The notes: generated by a model from the letters alone, not told the origin. A stretch of DNA of 64,000 nucleotides from Brachybacterium sp. Z12 (GCF_014400405.1 NZ_CP060496.1:682001-746000); one strand, 5' to 3'; positions 1 to 9,905 are shown, counted from the stretch's first letter. Translations and numbers: made by a program.

Positions 1-666
1 CGCACCCTCGCGGACTGGGAAGCGGTGTACACCGCCTTCAACGAGGGCGGCGTCGCAGCCTTCGTGACCGGCGGCGGCGCGATCCTGAACGCGGGCCTCG
101 GCATCCCCACCTCGCTGTCGGCCACGATCCTGGCCACCATGGCAGTGCTGTTCGCCGCGACCACGATGGACACCGGCGTGCGCCTGCAGCGCTTCGTGGT
201 CCAGGAGATCGGGCAGGTCGTGGGAGTGAAGCTGGGAACGCTGGTCGCGACGTTGATCGTGCTGGCGGTCTGCCTGGGCCTGGCCTTCAGCGCAGGAGCC
301 GACGGCGCCGGCGGCATGATCATCTGGCCGCTGTTCGGCACCACCAACCAGATCCTCGCCGGGCTGACCCTCGCGATCCTCGCGGTGATGCTGATGCGCA
401 AGCGCCGCCCGGTGCTGCCGATCATGATCCCGCTGCTGTTCGTCCTGTTCGTCAGCGTGTACGCGGCGCTGATCCAGCTGGGCAGCTTCTACCGTGAGGG
501 CAACTGGCTGCTGCTGATCATGGACCTGGTGATCGTGGTCGCCGCCGTGTGGGTGATCGTCGAATCCGCGATCGCCCTGAAGCGGGCCCACGCCTCTGAG
601 CCGGAACCTGATCTGGATGAGGACGAGCTGGACTCCGTCTCGGCGGACGGCGGCTCCGGCGAGTGA
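1..666 (+). CDS. cstA: Carbon starvation protein CstA family, C-terminal part
   Basis: The frame is open from the first base, so the 5' end lies outside the window; 221 residues remain. CstA proteins are polytopic membrane peptide/pyruvate transporters induced on carbon starvation. Several hydrophobic membrane segments are visible, including the family-like stretches TTMDTGVRLQR and WPLFGTTNQILAGLT, followed by more helices and an acidic cytoplasmic tail rich in Glu and Asp. The stop overlaps the start of the next gene in a GTGA junction, so the two are translationally coupled. The family assignment is firm; the transported substrate in this organism is not known. Confidence 0.9.
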   Translation, partial: RTLADWEAVYTAFNEGGVAAFVTGGGAILNAGLGIPTSLSATILATMAVLFAATTMDTGVRLQRFVVQEIGQVVGVKLGTLVATLIVLAVCLGLAFSAGADGAGGMIIWPLFGTTNQILAGLTLAILAVMLMRKRRPVLPIMIPLLFVLFVSVYAALIQLGSFYREGNWLLLIMDLVIVVAAVWVIVESAIALKRAHASEPEPDLDEDELDSVSADGGSGE

Positions 667-1007
667 GCCCGCAGTCCCCACACACTCCCGTCGGCGGGTC
701 CCCGGACGGACCCGCCGACGGGGTGGCCCCCGCCGCGGCACGTCCCTCCCTCAGGGAGCGCTGGCGTGCCTTCAGTGACGGCCTGCACGAGTTCTACGTG
801 GCCCCCTACCGGCGCACCTTCGCCCGCGCTCAGCGCGATGAGGACGATCTGTTCCGCATGCTCGTGATGAGCGAGCTGCTGGGCGTGCCCAACCCCGCCG
901 CCTACTACACCGCAGAGCTGCTGCCCGTGCTGTACGACAGCTTCCACGACTGGCATCGCCGGATGGGGATGGAGCGTTCACCGCTGGAGGACTACCGATG
1001 CTGCTGA
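663..1007 (+). CDS. cory-CC-star protein
   Basis: A 114-residue soluble protein that starts at a GTG overlapping the cstA stop. After a Pro/Gly/Ala-rich N-terminal tail of about 30 residues comes a conserved Tyr- and Phe-rich region ([27 protein letters not shown]). The last two residues are Cys-Cys directly before the stop, the hallmark that gives the cory-CC-star family its name. Members are encoded beside an ArsA-type ATPase, as here: the next gene begins ten bases before this one ends. By analogy with ArsA/GET3 ATPases the two may form a complex handling thiol ligands or membrane-protein clients, but the function is not established. Confidence 0.8.
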   Translation: MSPQSPHTPVGGSPDGPADGVAPAAARPSLRERWRAFSDGLHEFYVAPYRRTFARAQRDEDDLFRMLVMSELLGVPNPAAYYTAELLPVLYDSFHDWHRRMGMERSPLEDYRCC

Positions 1008-1989
1008 GGCTCGCCGCCGAGCGCCGAGTGCTGTTCCTGGGCGGGAAGGGCGGGGTCGGCAAGACCACCGTCGCCTCCGCCGTGGCTCTCGCTGCGGCCC
1101 GTGAGGGTCGGCGCGTCCTGGTGGTCTCCACCGATCCCGCCCACAATCTCGGCCATCTGTGGGGGCAGAAGATCGGTGACCGCGCCACCCCGCTAGGCGA
1201 CGGCGTCGGCGGGCGCCTGGCGGGCCTCGAGATTAATCCCGACGCCACCACCGATCAGCACCTGCAGGACGTCGCCCGCACCCTGAAGCGGCTCATGCCC
1301 GGGAACCTCGCCGGCGAGGTGGACAAGCACATGGACCTCTCCCGCCGCTCTCCGGGCACCCACGAGGCCGCCGTGCTGGAACGGATGACGGAACTGGTCG
1401 AGACCGGGATGCGCAATCACGACCTGGTCGTCTTCGACACCGCTCCCTCCGGGCACACCGCACGCCTGATGGCCCTGCCGGAGGTGATGACCGCCTGGAC
1501 CGACGGACTGCTGAAGCGTCGCGAGAAATCCCAGAAGCTCGGTGCCGCCATGCGCGGCCTCGACCGCGATCGGGGGACGACCCTGCTCGGGTCGACCGCC
1601 CCCGCGACCCGATCCAGGAGCGTGACGAGGAGATCCGCTCCATCCTGCTGCGCCGGCGCGACCGCCTCGCCGGCCTGCGCGAGGTGCTCGTGGACTCTGC
1701 GCTCTCGTCGTTCGCGATCGTCCTGGCCGCTGAGCGCCTCCCCGTGCTGGAGACCATCGAGCTGCACGAGGAGCTCACCCGCACCGGCGTCGACGTCGGC
1801 GCGCTCGTGGTCAACAGGCGCTCCCCGGCCGATCGCGGTGAGTTCCTCGCCCGGCGCCGCGCCGTCGAGGACGAGCACCTGGTGACCCTCCGCGACGCCC
1901 TGCCCCGCGTGCCCCTGCAGGAGGTGCCGCTGGGGGAGGAGGACGTGGTGGGTCCGGAAGCGCTCGAGCGCTTTTCGACGTTGCTGTGA
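998..1989 (+). CDS. ArsA-family ATPase, one apparent frameshift
   Basis: A P-loop ATPase of the ArsA/GET3/MinD class, about 330 residues once a frame break is repaired. The N-terminus carries the deviant Walker A motif [10 protein letters not shown], followed by STDPAHNL and [12 protein letters not shown], all typical of ArsA-like ATPases. The C-terminal part (VVNRRSP, then [14 protein letters not shown]) continues in the frame one base earlier. The break maps to a G5 run at 1572-1576 and is explained by one missing G. It overlaps the cory-CC-star gene, with which this family is usually paired. No arsenite-efflux (ArsB) gene is nearby, so an arsenic role is not supported here. Confidence 0.85.
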
Positions 1990-2005
1990 GATGCCCGCCC
2001 GCGGC

Positions 2006-3577
2006 TCAGCCGGCGGCCTCGACCTCCGCCGGGTTCGCCTTCAGGGTGAAGGCCAGCACCACCGCGACGGTCGTGACCACGCCGCCGAAGGCGAAGGCCC
2101 AGGAGGCACCGCTGGCCTGAGCGATCTCCGCCGAGGCCCCGGACTCGACCGCGATGGCCGAGCCGAGGGTCAGCAGCGCGATGAACACCGCGGTGCCGAG
2201 AGCCCCGGCCAGCTGCTGGAGGGTGTTGAGGATCGCTGAGCCGTGGCCGTACAGCGAGCGCGGCAGCGCCCCCAGCGAGAGCGTCATCAGCGGGGTCATC
2301 ACCATCGCCATGCCGATGCCCAGCGGGATGTTCAGCGCGATGATCAGGCCCTGAGTGGCGTTCGCATCGAGCAGGAACACCTCGAGCCAGCACACGATCG
2401 CCATCAGCAGCATGCCGGGCACCACGATCGGCCGCGGCCCGAACCGGTCGTACAGGGCGCCCACGAACGGGCCCAGCAGGCCCGAGGCCGCCGCGCCGGG
2501 AAGCATCGTCAGACCGATCTCGAGGGTGGTCATCTCGAGCGCGCCGGTCATGTACAGCGGAAGCGCCACGACCGTGCCGAGCATCGTCGCGAAGCCCATC
2601 AGGATCACCAGCACCGAAACGGTGAAGGTGCGCACCTTCAGCGGCTGCAGATCCAGCAGCGGCTCGTCACCGCGGGAGAGCATGCGCAGCTGGCGGATGG
2701 TGAACACTGTCAGGGCGAGCACACCGATCCCGGCCACCAGCAGCGGGACCAGGCGACTGGTGCCCGAGACGATCTGGCTGATCGAGGCCAGCGCGTAGAT
2801 CACGCCGCCGAAGCCGATCGCGGAGAGGATCACCGAGATGACATCCAGCCGCACCTTCTCCGGCTCGGTGTAGTTGCGCATGAAGAGCAGCCCGATGGTC
2901 AGGGCGATCACGATGATCGGCAGCATCATCAGGAACAGGTGATGCCAGGTGCCGTGCTGGAGGATGAAGCCCGAGATGGAGGGGCCCAGCGCCGGAGCAG
3001 CGGAGATCACCACGCCCACCAGGCCCATCACCAGGCCGCGGGACCTGATCGGCACCAGTGCGAGGACGGTGGTCATCAGCAGCGGCAGCACCATCGCGGT
3101 GCCCGCGGCCTGGATCACGCGGCCGCCCAGCAGCACCGGGAAGGTCGGGGCGAGCATCGCGATGGTGGTGCCCGCCAGGAACAGCAGCATCGCGACGGAG
3201 AAGACGGTGCGCACCGACAGGCGCTTCATCAGGAAGCCGGTGGTGGGGATGACCACGGCCATCGTCAGCATGAACCCGGTCGAGAGCCACTGCGCGGTGA
3301 CCGCGCTGATCGACAGGTCCTCCATCAGGGTGGGCAGAGCGACCGACAGCAGGGTCTCGTTGAGGATCATCACGAAGGCGGAGACCACCAGCACCGCGAT
3401 GATCGGGGTGACCTTGACGGATGCCGGGGCGTGGCCGTCGACCACGGTGGTGCTGGGGTCGTCGGCCCCGTCGCGGGTGCTGAACTCGGCCTCGGCCGCG
3501 GCGGAGCCGCCGGCCACGATCCCGGGTGCCTCGAGGGCCGGGAACTCTCCGGTGGGGGTGGGGGTGTGCGTGGTCAT
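2006..3577 (-). CDS. DHA2-type MFS multidrug transporter
   Basis: A 523-residue major facilitator protein with about 14 hydrophobic segments, the arrangement of the drug:H+ antiporter-2 (EmrB/QacA-like) group. Recognisable parts are a hydrophilic N-terminal tail of about 60 residues, the motif LNETLLSVALPTLMEDL in the first helix, AAPALGPSISGFI (antiporter motif C) near the middle, and GALYDRFGPRP in a cytoplasmic loop. The ATG at 3577 is used because the upstream extension has poor composition; there is no clear Shine-Dalgarno. It lies about 200 bp downstream of a two-component system on the same strand, which may control it. The substrate cannot be told. Confidence 0.88.
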   Translation of the reverse strand: MTTHTPTPTGEFPALEAPGIVAGGSAAAEAEFSTRDGADDPSTTVVDGHAPASVKVTPIIAVLVVSAFVMILNETLLSVALPTLMEDLSISAVTAQWLSTGFMLTMAVVIPTTGFLMKRLSVRTVFSVAMLLFLAGTTIAMLAPTFPVLLGGRVIQAAGTAMVLPLLMTTVLALVPIRSRGLVMGLVGVVISAAPALGPSISGFILQHGTWHHLFLMMLPIIVIALTIGLLFMRNYTEPEKVRLDVISVILSAIGFGGVIYALASISQIVSGTSRLVPLLVAGIGVLALTVFTIRQLRMLSRGDEPLLDLQPLKVRTFTVSVLVILMGFATMLGTVVALPLYMTGALEMTTLEIGLTMLPGAAASGLLGPFVGALYDRFGPRPIVVPGMLLMAIVCWLEVFLLDANATQGLIIALNIPLGIGMAMVMTPLMTLSLGALPRSLYGHGSAILNTLQQLAGALGTAVFIALLTLGSAIAVESGASAEIAQASGASWAFAFGGVVTTVAVVLAFTLKANPAEVEAAG

Positions 3578-3729
3578 GAGAGGAGAGCGGTGCTTTCGTC
3601 GTCGAGGGACCGGAGGGCCGGAACCCGTGCCTCCGCCGCACGTGGGGCGGAGCAGTCGGGTCACCTTCCGGTGGGGGCGTCGGACACCATCCGCAGCCTC
3701 GCTGATCCTGTCACAGGGACCCTCTTCTC

Positions 3730-3747
3730 GTCACGGTGATATGTGAC
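3730..3747. promoter_or_regulatory. Imperfect palindrome upstream of the DHA2 pump
   Basis: GTCAC and GTGAC arms separated by eight bases, in the roughly 210-bp stretch between the response regulator and the pump gene. It could be an operator for the response regulator or another regulator of the pump. The rest of this stretch shows no other convincing signal. Confidence 0.25.
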
Positions 3748-3786
3748 GCGCTGCGCCCGCCTTACGTTCCGCGCAACCGCCCGATC

Positions 3787-4494
3787 TCAGCCCCGGTGCT
3801 GCTGCCACCACAGCGCGGCCTGGACCCTCGAGTCCAGCTGCAGCTTCATCAGCGCGTTCGACAGATGCGACTTCACCGTGGTGATCTCGACGAAGAGCTG
3901 CCGGGCGATCTGCTGATTGGTCAGCCCCCGCGCGACCAGTGCGAGCACATCCTCCTCGCGGCGGGTGAAGGCGGGTTCGGGGCCGACGGGACCCGGCTTC
4001 TCCGCCACCGGAGCAGGGGAGTCGGATCTCCCTGTGCCACGGCCGCGCAGCGCTCCCACCACGGCCCGGGTCGCCGCTGCGGAGAGCACCGCGTCACCGC
4101 GATGCACATCCCGCACGGCGGCGAGGATCCGCTGCGGGTCCTCGGTCTTCACGAGGTAGCCGTCGGCCCCGGCCGCGAGCGCCCCGAGCACATAGTCATC
4201 CAGGTCGAATCCAGAGATCACCAGCACATGCGCGCCGGTCTCACGCAGGCGCGGGGTGATCTCGATCCCGGTCGCGCCGGGCATGCGCACATCGGTGAGC
4301 ACCACGTCGGGGCGGTGCTCCCGCGCGGCGGCCACCGCGGCCTCCCCGTCGGCCGCCTCGGCCACCACGGTGATGTCCGGGGCGGAGCCCAGCAACGCCA
4401 CCAGCCCCGAGCGCACGGCGGGATGATCATCGGCGACCACCACCCGGATCGGGGGCTGCGCGCCGGTGCCCTCTGCGGGAGGAGGAGTGGTCAT
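3787..4494 (-). CDS. NarL/FixJ-type response regulator
   Basis: A 235-residue two-component response regulator. The receiver domain (residues about 17-135) has the acidic pair in VVVADDHP, the phospho-acceptor Asp near residue 68 in LTDVRMPG and the conserved Lys in YLVKTED. A linker precedes a LuxR-type helix-turn-helix (about 170-230), with TRREEDVLALVARGLTNQQIA and TTVKSHLSN motifs. Its start overlaps the stop of the upstream histidine kinase by four bases (ATGA), so the two are translationally coupled and form one signalling pair. The likely local target is the DHA2 transporter downstream. Confidence 0.93.
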   Translation of the reverse strand: MTTPPPAEGTGAQPPIRVVVADDHPAVRSGLVALLGSAPDITVVAEAADGEAAVAAAREHRPDVVLTDVRMPGATGIEITPRLRETGAHVLVISGFDLDDYVLGALAAGADGYLVKTEDPQRILAAVRDVHRGDAVLSAAATRAVVGALRGRGTGRSDSPAPVAEKPGPVGPEPAFTRREEDVLALVARGLTNQQIARQLFVEITTVKSHLSNALMKLQLDSRVQAALWWQQHRG

Positions 4495-5824
4495 GGAGTG
4501 GTCTCCTGGGTGAGGGGGACGGGATCTCGGGCCGAATCGTGTGCAGAGTCATGCGCGGAAGAAGCATCGGCAGCACCGCCGGGCCCGGTGGCGTGCGCGG
4601 GGAGCCGGGCGAGGACCTGCCAGGTGCCCGGCGTGGGAGCCTCCGCGGGGCCGGCTGCGGGCATGGGACCGGAGCTCGCGGTGCCGCCCACGGCGGTGGC
4701 CCGGTGCGAGATCGCCCCGCGGCCCACCCCGCGGCCCTCCGCACCGCCCGACCCGCCGCCCGGCTCCGAGGCGTCGGCCCGTCGGTTCACCAGCTCCAGC
4801 CGCACCTCGCGGCCGAAGAGCCCGACGTCCAGCGTGATCGGCGCCCGGCCGTGACGGACTGCGTTGGTGACGGCCTCCGCTCCGATCCGCAGCAGCGCCG
4901 CTTGCACAGAGGGCTCCACCCGGGCGGGATCGCTGAGCGCCGGATCGATCCGCATCTGCGCGGCGGGGTCGCGGTCGCGCAGGCGCGCAGAGAGGGAGGG
5001 CCAGTCGAGCGTGACCGCGGGCAGGGCCCCGGCCTGCTCGGTGGAGAGCACCCCGATCATCGAGCGCAGATCGCGCAGCGCCGCATGGGCGGAATCCCGC
5101 GCGGTGGTCAGGGAGCGGTCGCGGGCGGCGGGATCCTCCAGGGAGGAGGCGAGATTGGTGTGCAGGGAGACGGCGCTGAGGTGACCGGCGATCACATCGT
5201 GCAGGTCGTGAGCGATGCTGCGCCGCTCGGTCTCCACCGCGTGGGCGGCCCGGGTCTCGGCGAGCTCGTGCTCGAGGCCGGCGAGCTGCTCGGCGGCCTG
5301 CCGGGCGCCGCGGTGATGGCGCACCTCCCAGCCCCACAGCAGCGGGGTCATCACCACCAGGGTGGCGAGAAGCGCGATCACGAACACCAGCTGGCCGGGC
5401 AGTCCGGCGAACAGCGCCGCCAGCAGCGCGAGCGCCGTGCCGACGATCGCGATCCGGGTGGTGAGGCGGGCCAGGCGACGGCTGCCGTGCATGACCGGCT
5501 CGAACAGCGCCTCGAACAGCAGGACGTAGGCGGAGACCTGACCGCCCACGATGATCTCCGCGAGGCCCAGCGGCCCCGCGACGGCGAGCGTGACCCCGGG
5601 CCGTCGGCGCCGCCAGATCAGGCTCACGCAGCCCACCAGCATCAGCGCCACCGAGACCCACGTCGGCCAGCCCTGCCCCTGCGGCAGGAACCCGGAGTTG
5701 TGGGCCCCTGTGCCGGCCAGCAGCAGCACCAGCGCGGCATACCCACCGGCGACCAGCAGATCCCGTCGGCCCACCGGCGGATTCGGGGCGCCTCGGGATC
5801 GACCATCAAGGGGGCGGCGGACAT
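4491..5824 (-). CDS. Sensor histidine kinase (HisKA_3 type)
   Basis: A membrane sensor kinase of the NarX/DesK group, about 444 residues. Around six hydrophobic segments fill residues 20-180, then the dimerisation/phosphoacceptor helix with IAHDLHDVIAGHLSAV (His near residue 208) and an ATPase domain with the N-box EAVTNAVRHGR. The Gly-rich ATP lid is unusually long and low in complexity (a Gly/Ala/Pro insert of about 50 residues). An ATG at 5824 lies about six bases past a TATTCT -10-like element, suggesting leaderless transcription. Using it requires one missing C in a C4 run near 5785. The alternative is an in-frame GTG at 5828. It is coupled to the response regulator. Confidence 0.88.
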
Positions 5825-5927
5825 GCACCGAGAATACGTGGCGCCCCCGCGCGCACCGGCCCCGGCGGACGCAGCTCCTCCCAAGGGAGGAGGCCCCGGC
5901 GGGTGCACCGACGCCACGATGAGGAGC

Positions 5928-6669
5928 ATGGAATCCCTGCTCGATGTCGCCGGCCCGCTGGGCCTGCTGGTGCTCGCCCTCGTGGACTCGACCTCGATGG
6001 GCACGCTCGTGATCCCCGTGATCCTGCTGGTGGCGGGGGAGGGCGGGGCACGCCGCGTGGCCGGGCGCACCCTGCTGTTCCTGGCCGTGATCGGAGTGTT
6101 CTACCTGCTGCTGGGCATCGCGCTGCTGGCCGGGCTGCTCCCCTGATCGAATCCTTCGGGCATCTGCTGGCCGCGCCGCAGGTGATGGCGGTGCTCGCCG
6201 TGCTCGGCGTGCTGCTGATCATCTGGTCCTTCCGCATCGACCCCAAGGCGATCGCCAAGCGCGGCGGCGACCCCGAGGCCTCCGCTCGACGATGGACCCA
6301 GCGCGCCCGCCGCGCCTCGGGCCGGCCCTCCCTGCTGATCGGCCTCGCGCTCATGGCGGGTCTGATCGAGGCCGCTTCGATGATCCCGTACCTCGCGGCG
6401 ATGGGGATCATCGCCGAGATGGGGTGGGCCTGGGCCGCGGCGCCCTGATCCTGGTTGTCTACTGCGCGGTGATGGTGGCTCCGGGCGCGGTGCTGTGCAC
6501 CGTGCGGTGGCTGCTGGGACGCCGCGCCGATGCCTTCCTCGACCGGGCCCATGACTGGGCGGTGAAGAATGCGAGCGGCGCCTTCTCCTGGACGGTGGGC
6601 ATCATCGGGGCGATCATCGTGCTGAACACGATCGGTCCGGCGCTGAACTGGCTCACCGGCGGGTCCTGA
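5928..6669 (+). CDS. Sap/GAP-like membrane protein, two apparent frameshifts
   Basis: A small polytopic membrane protein of about 247 residues resembling the Sap (sulfolipid-1-addressing protein)/GAP family of actinobacteria. It begins with ESLLDVAGPLGLLVLALVDS and has six or so hydrophobic segments separated by a basic cytoplasmic loop with AKRGGDPEA. Two frame breaks, at the C4 run 6140-6143 and the C3 run 6443-6445, are each repaired by one extra C, giving a continuous protein. The start is uncertain: ATG at 5919 is in frame and equally possible. It is divergent from the histidine kinase. The function is unknown; mycobacterial relatives help export surface glycolipids. Confidence 0.7.
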
Positions 6670-6868
6670 GCACGGCGGGCCCCTGCCCGGACAGCCTCCG
6701 ACGCGCGAGGACGGCCGGTAGACTCCGGGGAATCGATCAGCAGGCGCGGGGTGATGCCGCGCGGGGCGCTGTGAGGCGGAGGGCCGATGATGCGCTCCGA
6801 CGGTGAGGGCCCTGGCGCGCAGAGCATCCTCGCCACGCCCTGTTCTGCTCCCAGGAGGCCACGCAGCC

Positions 6869-7915
6869 ATGACCCGCGATTCCCGAGGCCCCGTGCCCCG
6901 CGGCACCGTGACCCTGGCCGATGTCGCCCGCGCGGCGGGGGTGTCGCTGGCGACCGCTTCCTTCGTGCTCTCGGGCCGCGGCGGTTCCCGCTCCGCCGGC
7001 TCCGAGAGCACCAAGGCCAAGGTGCGCGCGGCCGCGACCGAGCTGGGCTACGTCCCCAACCGCCACGCCCAGGCCATGCGCACCGGCCGCGGCGGCGGCA
7101 TCGTGCTGACCCTGGGAACCCTCGACGACCCCTGGGGTGTGCAGCTGACCACCCAGGTGCGCGATGACGCGCTCCAGCACGACTTGTCCACGCTGGTCCT
7201 GGCCGATGAGCGCTGGTACGAGTACCTGCTCGGCGCCTCGACCGATGCCGCCCTGCTGACCAGCATCGACTTCGTCGAGAACGGGCCCAGCCTGGTGCGC
7301 CGGCTCGCCGCCTCGACCCACAGCGGACTGGTCGCGTTCAGTGCGCAGATGGAGCCGGAGGAGTTCGACGTCGTCTCCTCCACGCCCTTCCTCGCGATCC
7401 GCCGGGCCTACGAGCTGCTGCGCTCCCGCCACCGACGGGTGCAGATGCTCGCCCCGAACCTCGAGCACCGCGCCGGCGGCGCCCTCGGCCACCCACGCAC
7501 CGGTGCCTTCCTCGAGGCCGCGCACGAGAGGGGAGACGGCCCTGCGGAGTCGCTCGTCCACGTGGTCCCCGAGGGCAGCCACGACACCTATCTCGCGGCG
7601 GTCGAGTGGCTGCAGGGCCCGGACCGCCCGGAGGCGGTCATCTGCTTCACCGGCTACCAGGCGGTGGCCCTCCAGCTCGCCGCCGAACGGATCGGCATCA
7701 GGGTGCCCGAAGATCTCGAGTTCATCTCCATCGGTGACGTCCCCGCCAAGACCGAGTTCTTCGGCCCCATCAGCTACTACGGGGTGGACGACGTCTTCGT
7801 GAGGCTCTCGAGCATCATCATCGATCGCGCGATCGACCGCGAGGACCGCCCCGGCGCCCTGCACACCTTCGACTGGGAGTTCTTCCCCGGCACCACCACC
7901 CGCGACGACGAATGA
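6869..7915 (+). CDS. LacI-family transcriptional regulator
   Basis: A 348-residue LacI/GalR regulator. The N-terminal helix-turn-helix reads VTLADVARAAGVSLATASFVLSG, with an Arg/Gly-rich insertion just after the recognition helix, followed by the hinge region and a periplasmic-binding-protein-like effector domain (FISIGDVPAKTEF near the C-terminus). An AGGAGG lies about ten bases before the chosen ATG. The stop overlaps the start of the following hydrolase gene (ATGA), so they form an operon. A sequence AATCGAT at 6731-6737, upstream of the gene, resembles the core of a LacI operator and may be an autoregulatory site. The effector is unknown. Confidence 0.9.
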   Translation: MTRDSRGPVPRGTVTLADVARAAGVSLATASFVLSGRGGSRSAGSESTKAKVRAAATELGYVPNRHAQAMRTGRGGGIVLTLGTLDDPWGVQLTTQVRDDALQHDLSTLVLADERWYEYLLGASTDAALLTSIDFVENGPSLVRRLAASTHSGLVAFSAQMEPEEFDVVSSTPFLAIRRAYELLRSRHRRVQMLAPNLEHRAGGALGHPRTGAFLEAAHERGDGPAESLVHVVPEGSHDTYLAAVEWLQGPDRPEAVICFTGYQAVALQLAAERIGIRVPEDLEFISIGDVPAKTEFFGPISYYGVDDVFVRLSSIIIDRAIDREDRPGALHTFDWEFFPGTTTRDDE

Positions 7916-9212
7916 GCACTATGACCTCCTCGACTTCCTGGACCCTGCCCGGCCTGCAGCTGCGGGACCTGACCCTCTCCGCCCCGCTCGACCACGCCGA
8001 CCCCGCCGGCGCGCAGATCGAGGTGTTCGCCCGGATCGTCACCGCCGACGGCGGTGAGGACCGTCCCTACCTCGTCTACCTGCAGGGCGGCCCCGGCTCC
8101 GAGGCCCCGCGCCCGCTCGAGGCCTCCTCCCCGGCATGGCTCGCCCGCGCCCTGCGCGAGCACCGAGTGGTGATGCTCGACCAGCGCGGCACCGGCCGCT
8201 CCACCCCCGCCGGCCCCGACACCACGCTGCCCGAGGGGGCGATCCCCGGCGCCACCACCCTGCGCGAGGCCACCCCCGCGCAGCAGGCGCACTACCTCAC
8301 CCGCTTCCGGGCCGACTCGATCGTGGCCGACGCCGAACTGCTGCGCGAGCACCTCGGTGTGGGGAGCTGGTCGCTGCTGGGGCAGTCCTTCGGCGGCTTC
8401 ACCACCCTGCGCTACCTCAGCGTCGCCTGCGGCGGCGTCGACAAGGCCCTGTTCACCGGCGGCCTGCCGACCGTCGGCCCGGACATGGACAACGTCTACG
8501 CGACCACCTGGCAGGCGATGGCCAGCCGCAGCGAGCACTACTGGGCACGCTTCCCCGCCGACCGCGACCGCTTCCGCCGCCTCGCCGACGCCGCCGACGC
8601 GGGCCGGCTCCGCCTGCCGGACGGGCAGCGGGTAGGGGTCGAGCGGCTGCGCCGACTCGGCCACCTGCTCGGCGCCTCCCAGGGCGCCGAGCGCCTCCAC
8701 TACCTGCTGGACCTCGACCCCGCCTCCCCGGCCTTCGCCCACGACCTCGCCGGCGCGCTGCCCTTCGGCGGCCGCAACCCCCTGTACTCCGTGATCCACG
8801 AGAGCTGCTGGGCCGACGGGGTCGCCACCCGCTGGTCGGCGGACCGCATGATGCCGGCCGAGGTGCGTGAGGACCCGACCCTGCTGGGCGGGGGGAGCAC
8901 ATGCACCGCAGCCTCTTCGCCGAGGATCCGGAGCTGGAGATGTGGGCGGAGGCCGCAGACCTGCTGGCCGAGCACGACTGGCCGCAGCTGTACGATCCCG
9001 AGGCTCTGCGGCGCTGCACGGTGCCTGGCGCCGCCGCGATCTACTTCGGTGACGTGTACGTGCCGCGCGAGTTCTCCCTCGCCACCGCCGCCCTGCTGCC
9101 CGGCCTGCGCACCTGGGTCACCAGCGAATACGAGCACAACGGCCTGCGCGCGAGCGGCGAGGTGGTGCTCGACCACCTGCTCGACCTCGCCGCCGGCCGC
9201 CGCGCCGCCTGA
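7912..9212 (+). CDS. Alpha/beta hydrolase, proline iminopeptidase-like (S33), one apparent frameshift
   Basis: An alpha/beta-hydrolase of about 433 residues resembling the peptidase S33/prolyl aminopeptidase group. Visible are the oxyanion-hole stretch YLQGGPGSE, the family motif MLDQRGTGRS and the nucleophile elbow LLGQSFGGF (Ser in GQSFG). A large cap region follows, and near the C-terminus EYEHNGLRASGEVV contains a candidate catalytic His. A G6 run at 8890-8895 breaks the frame; one more G restores it. It is translationally coupled to the LacI regulator, which suggests sugar- or metabolite-responsive expression. No signal peptide is visible, so a cytoplasmic peptidase acting on imported short peptides is the simplest reading. 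Confidence 0.85.
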
Positions 9213-9248
9213 GCCGGGCCCGACCCGGCCCCGCCAGCAGCCACGACC

Positions 9249-9688
9249 CGAAAGGTGCCACCCAGTGGAACCTTTCGCCTGGCCGCTGGCGGGTGCCGGC
9301 TGAGCCGGGCCCACCAGCCGCGCTGGGCCTGATCTGGTCCCGCCAGCAGCCACGACCCGGAAGGTGCCACCCAGTGGAACCTTTCGCCTGGCCAGCGGCG
9401 GGTTCTCTCGCCACGGCCAGGAAAGTGCCGCTCGCGCGGAACCTTTCGGCCCGTGGGCCGACCCAGGACCCGATCAGCGCGCCCATAGCCTGATCGGCCG
9501 GTCCCGTGCCTGTTCAGCTGCTACGGCGAGAAAGGGGCCATCTGCCTGGAACCTTCCCGGTCGTGGCGGGACGGCCACCGAGCCACGGCGAGGAAAGTGC
9601 CATCTGCCTGGCACCTTCTGGGTCGTGGCGAGGGCTGCCACCGAACCACGGCGAGAAAGGTGCCATCTGCCTGGAACCTTCCCGGCCG
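9249..9688. repeat. Six-copy array of long imperfect palindromes
   Basis: Six related units lie near 9249-9277, 9358-9386, 9419-9449, 9524-9560, 9592-9622 and 9652-9688. A typical unit has an outer arm pair CCACGGC/GCCGTGG, an inner arm pair with GAAAGGTGCCA against TGGAACCTT, and a short loop such as TCTGCC or CCC. The units can therefore fold into hairpins of roughly 40-50 bases. Spacing alternates between about 60 and 109 bases. All six copies lie in the same direct orientation and no T-tract follows, so they are not simple terminators. They resemble REP-type intergenic palindromes. Confidence 0.75.
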
Positions 9689-9881
9689 TGGCGGGGGCCG
9701 TGGTCGGGTCACGACGAGATCCGATCACGCCACACGACCGGCGGCCTCCGGGCTCGAGCATGACCCCGAGACCCCTCCACGGTGGCCTGGCTCACACCGT
9801 CGCGCACGCATCCGCCCAGGCCACGGCGCCCATCGGCCCAGAGGCCGACCAAAACTGACCACTGGAATGTTATGGCTCGAC

Positions 9882-9905
9882 TTATTAGTGGGCGTCGACT
9901 AATAA
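9882..9905. promoter_or_regulatory. Probable TetR operator upstream of the MFS gene
   Basis: A perfect inverted repeat, TTATTAGT then eight bases then ACTAATAA, unusually AT-rich for this genome, about 85 bases before the GTG start of the MFS transporter. The TetR regulator encoded directly after the transporter is the obvious candidate to bind it. Confidence 0.6.

Noticed and set aside
2243-3739. A long plus-strand open frame opposite the DHA2 pump
   Set aside because: Extremely rich in Gln, His and Arg, with no recognisable domain; the minus-strand membrane protein explains the region.
9249-9688. CRISPR array
   Set aside because: The repeats are palindromes with uneven spacing, vary in sequence, and no cas genes are near.
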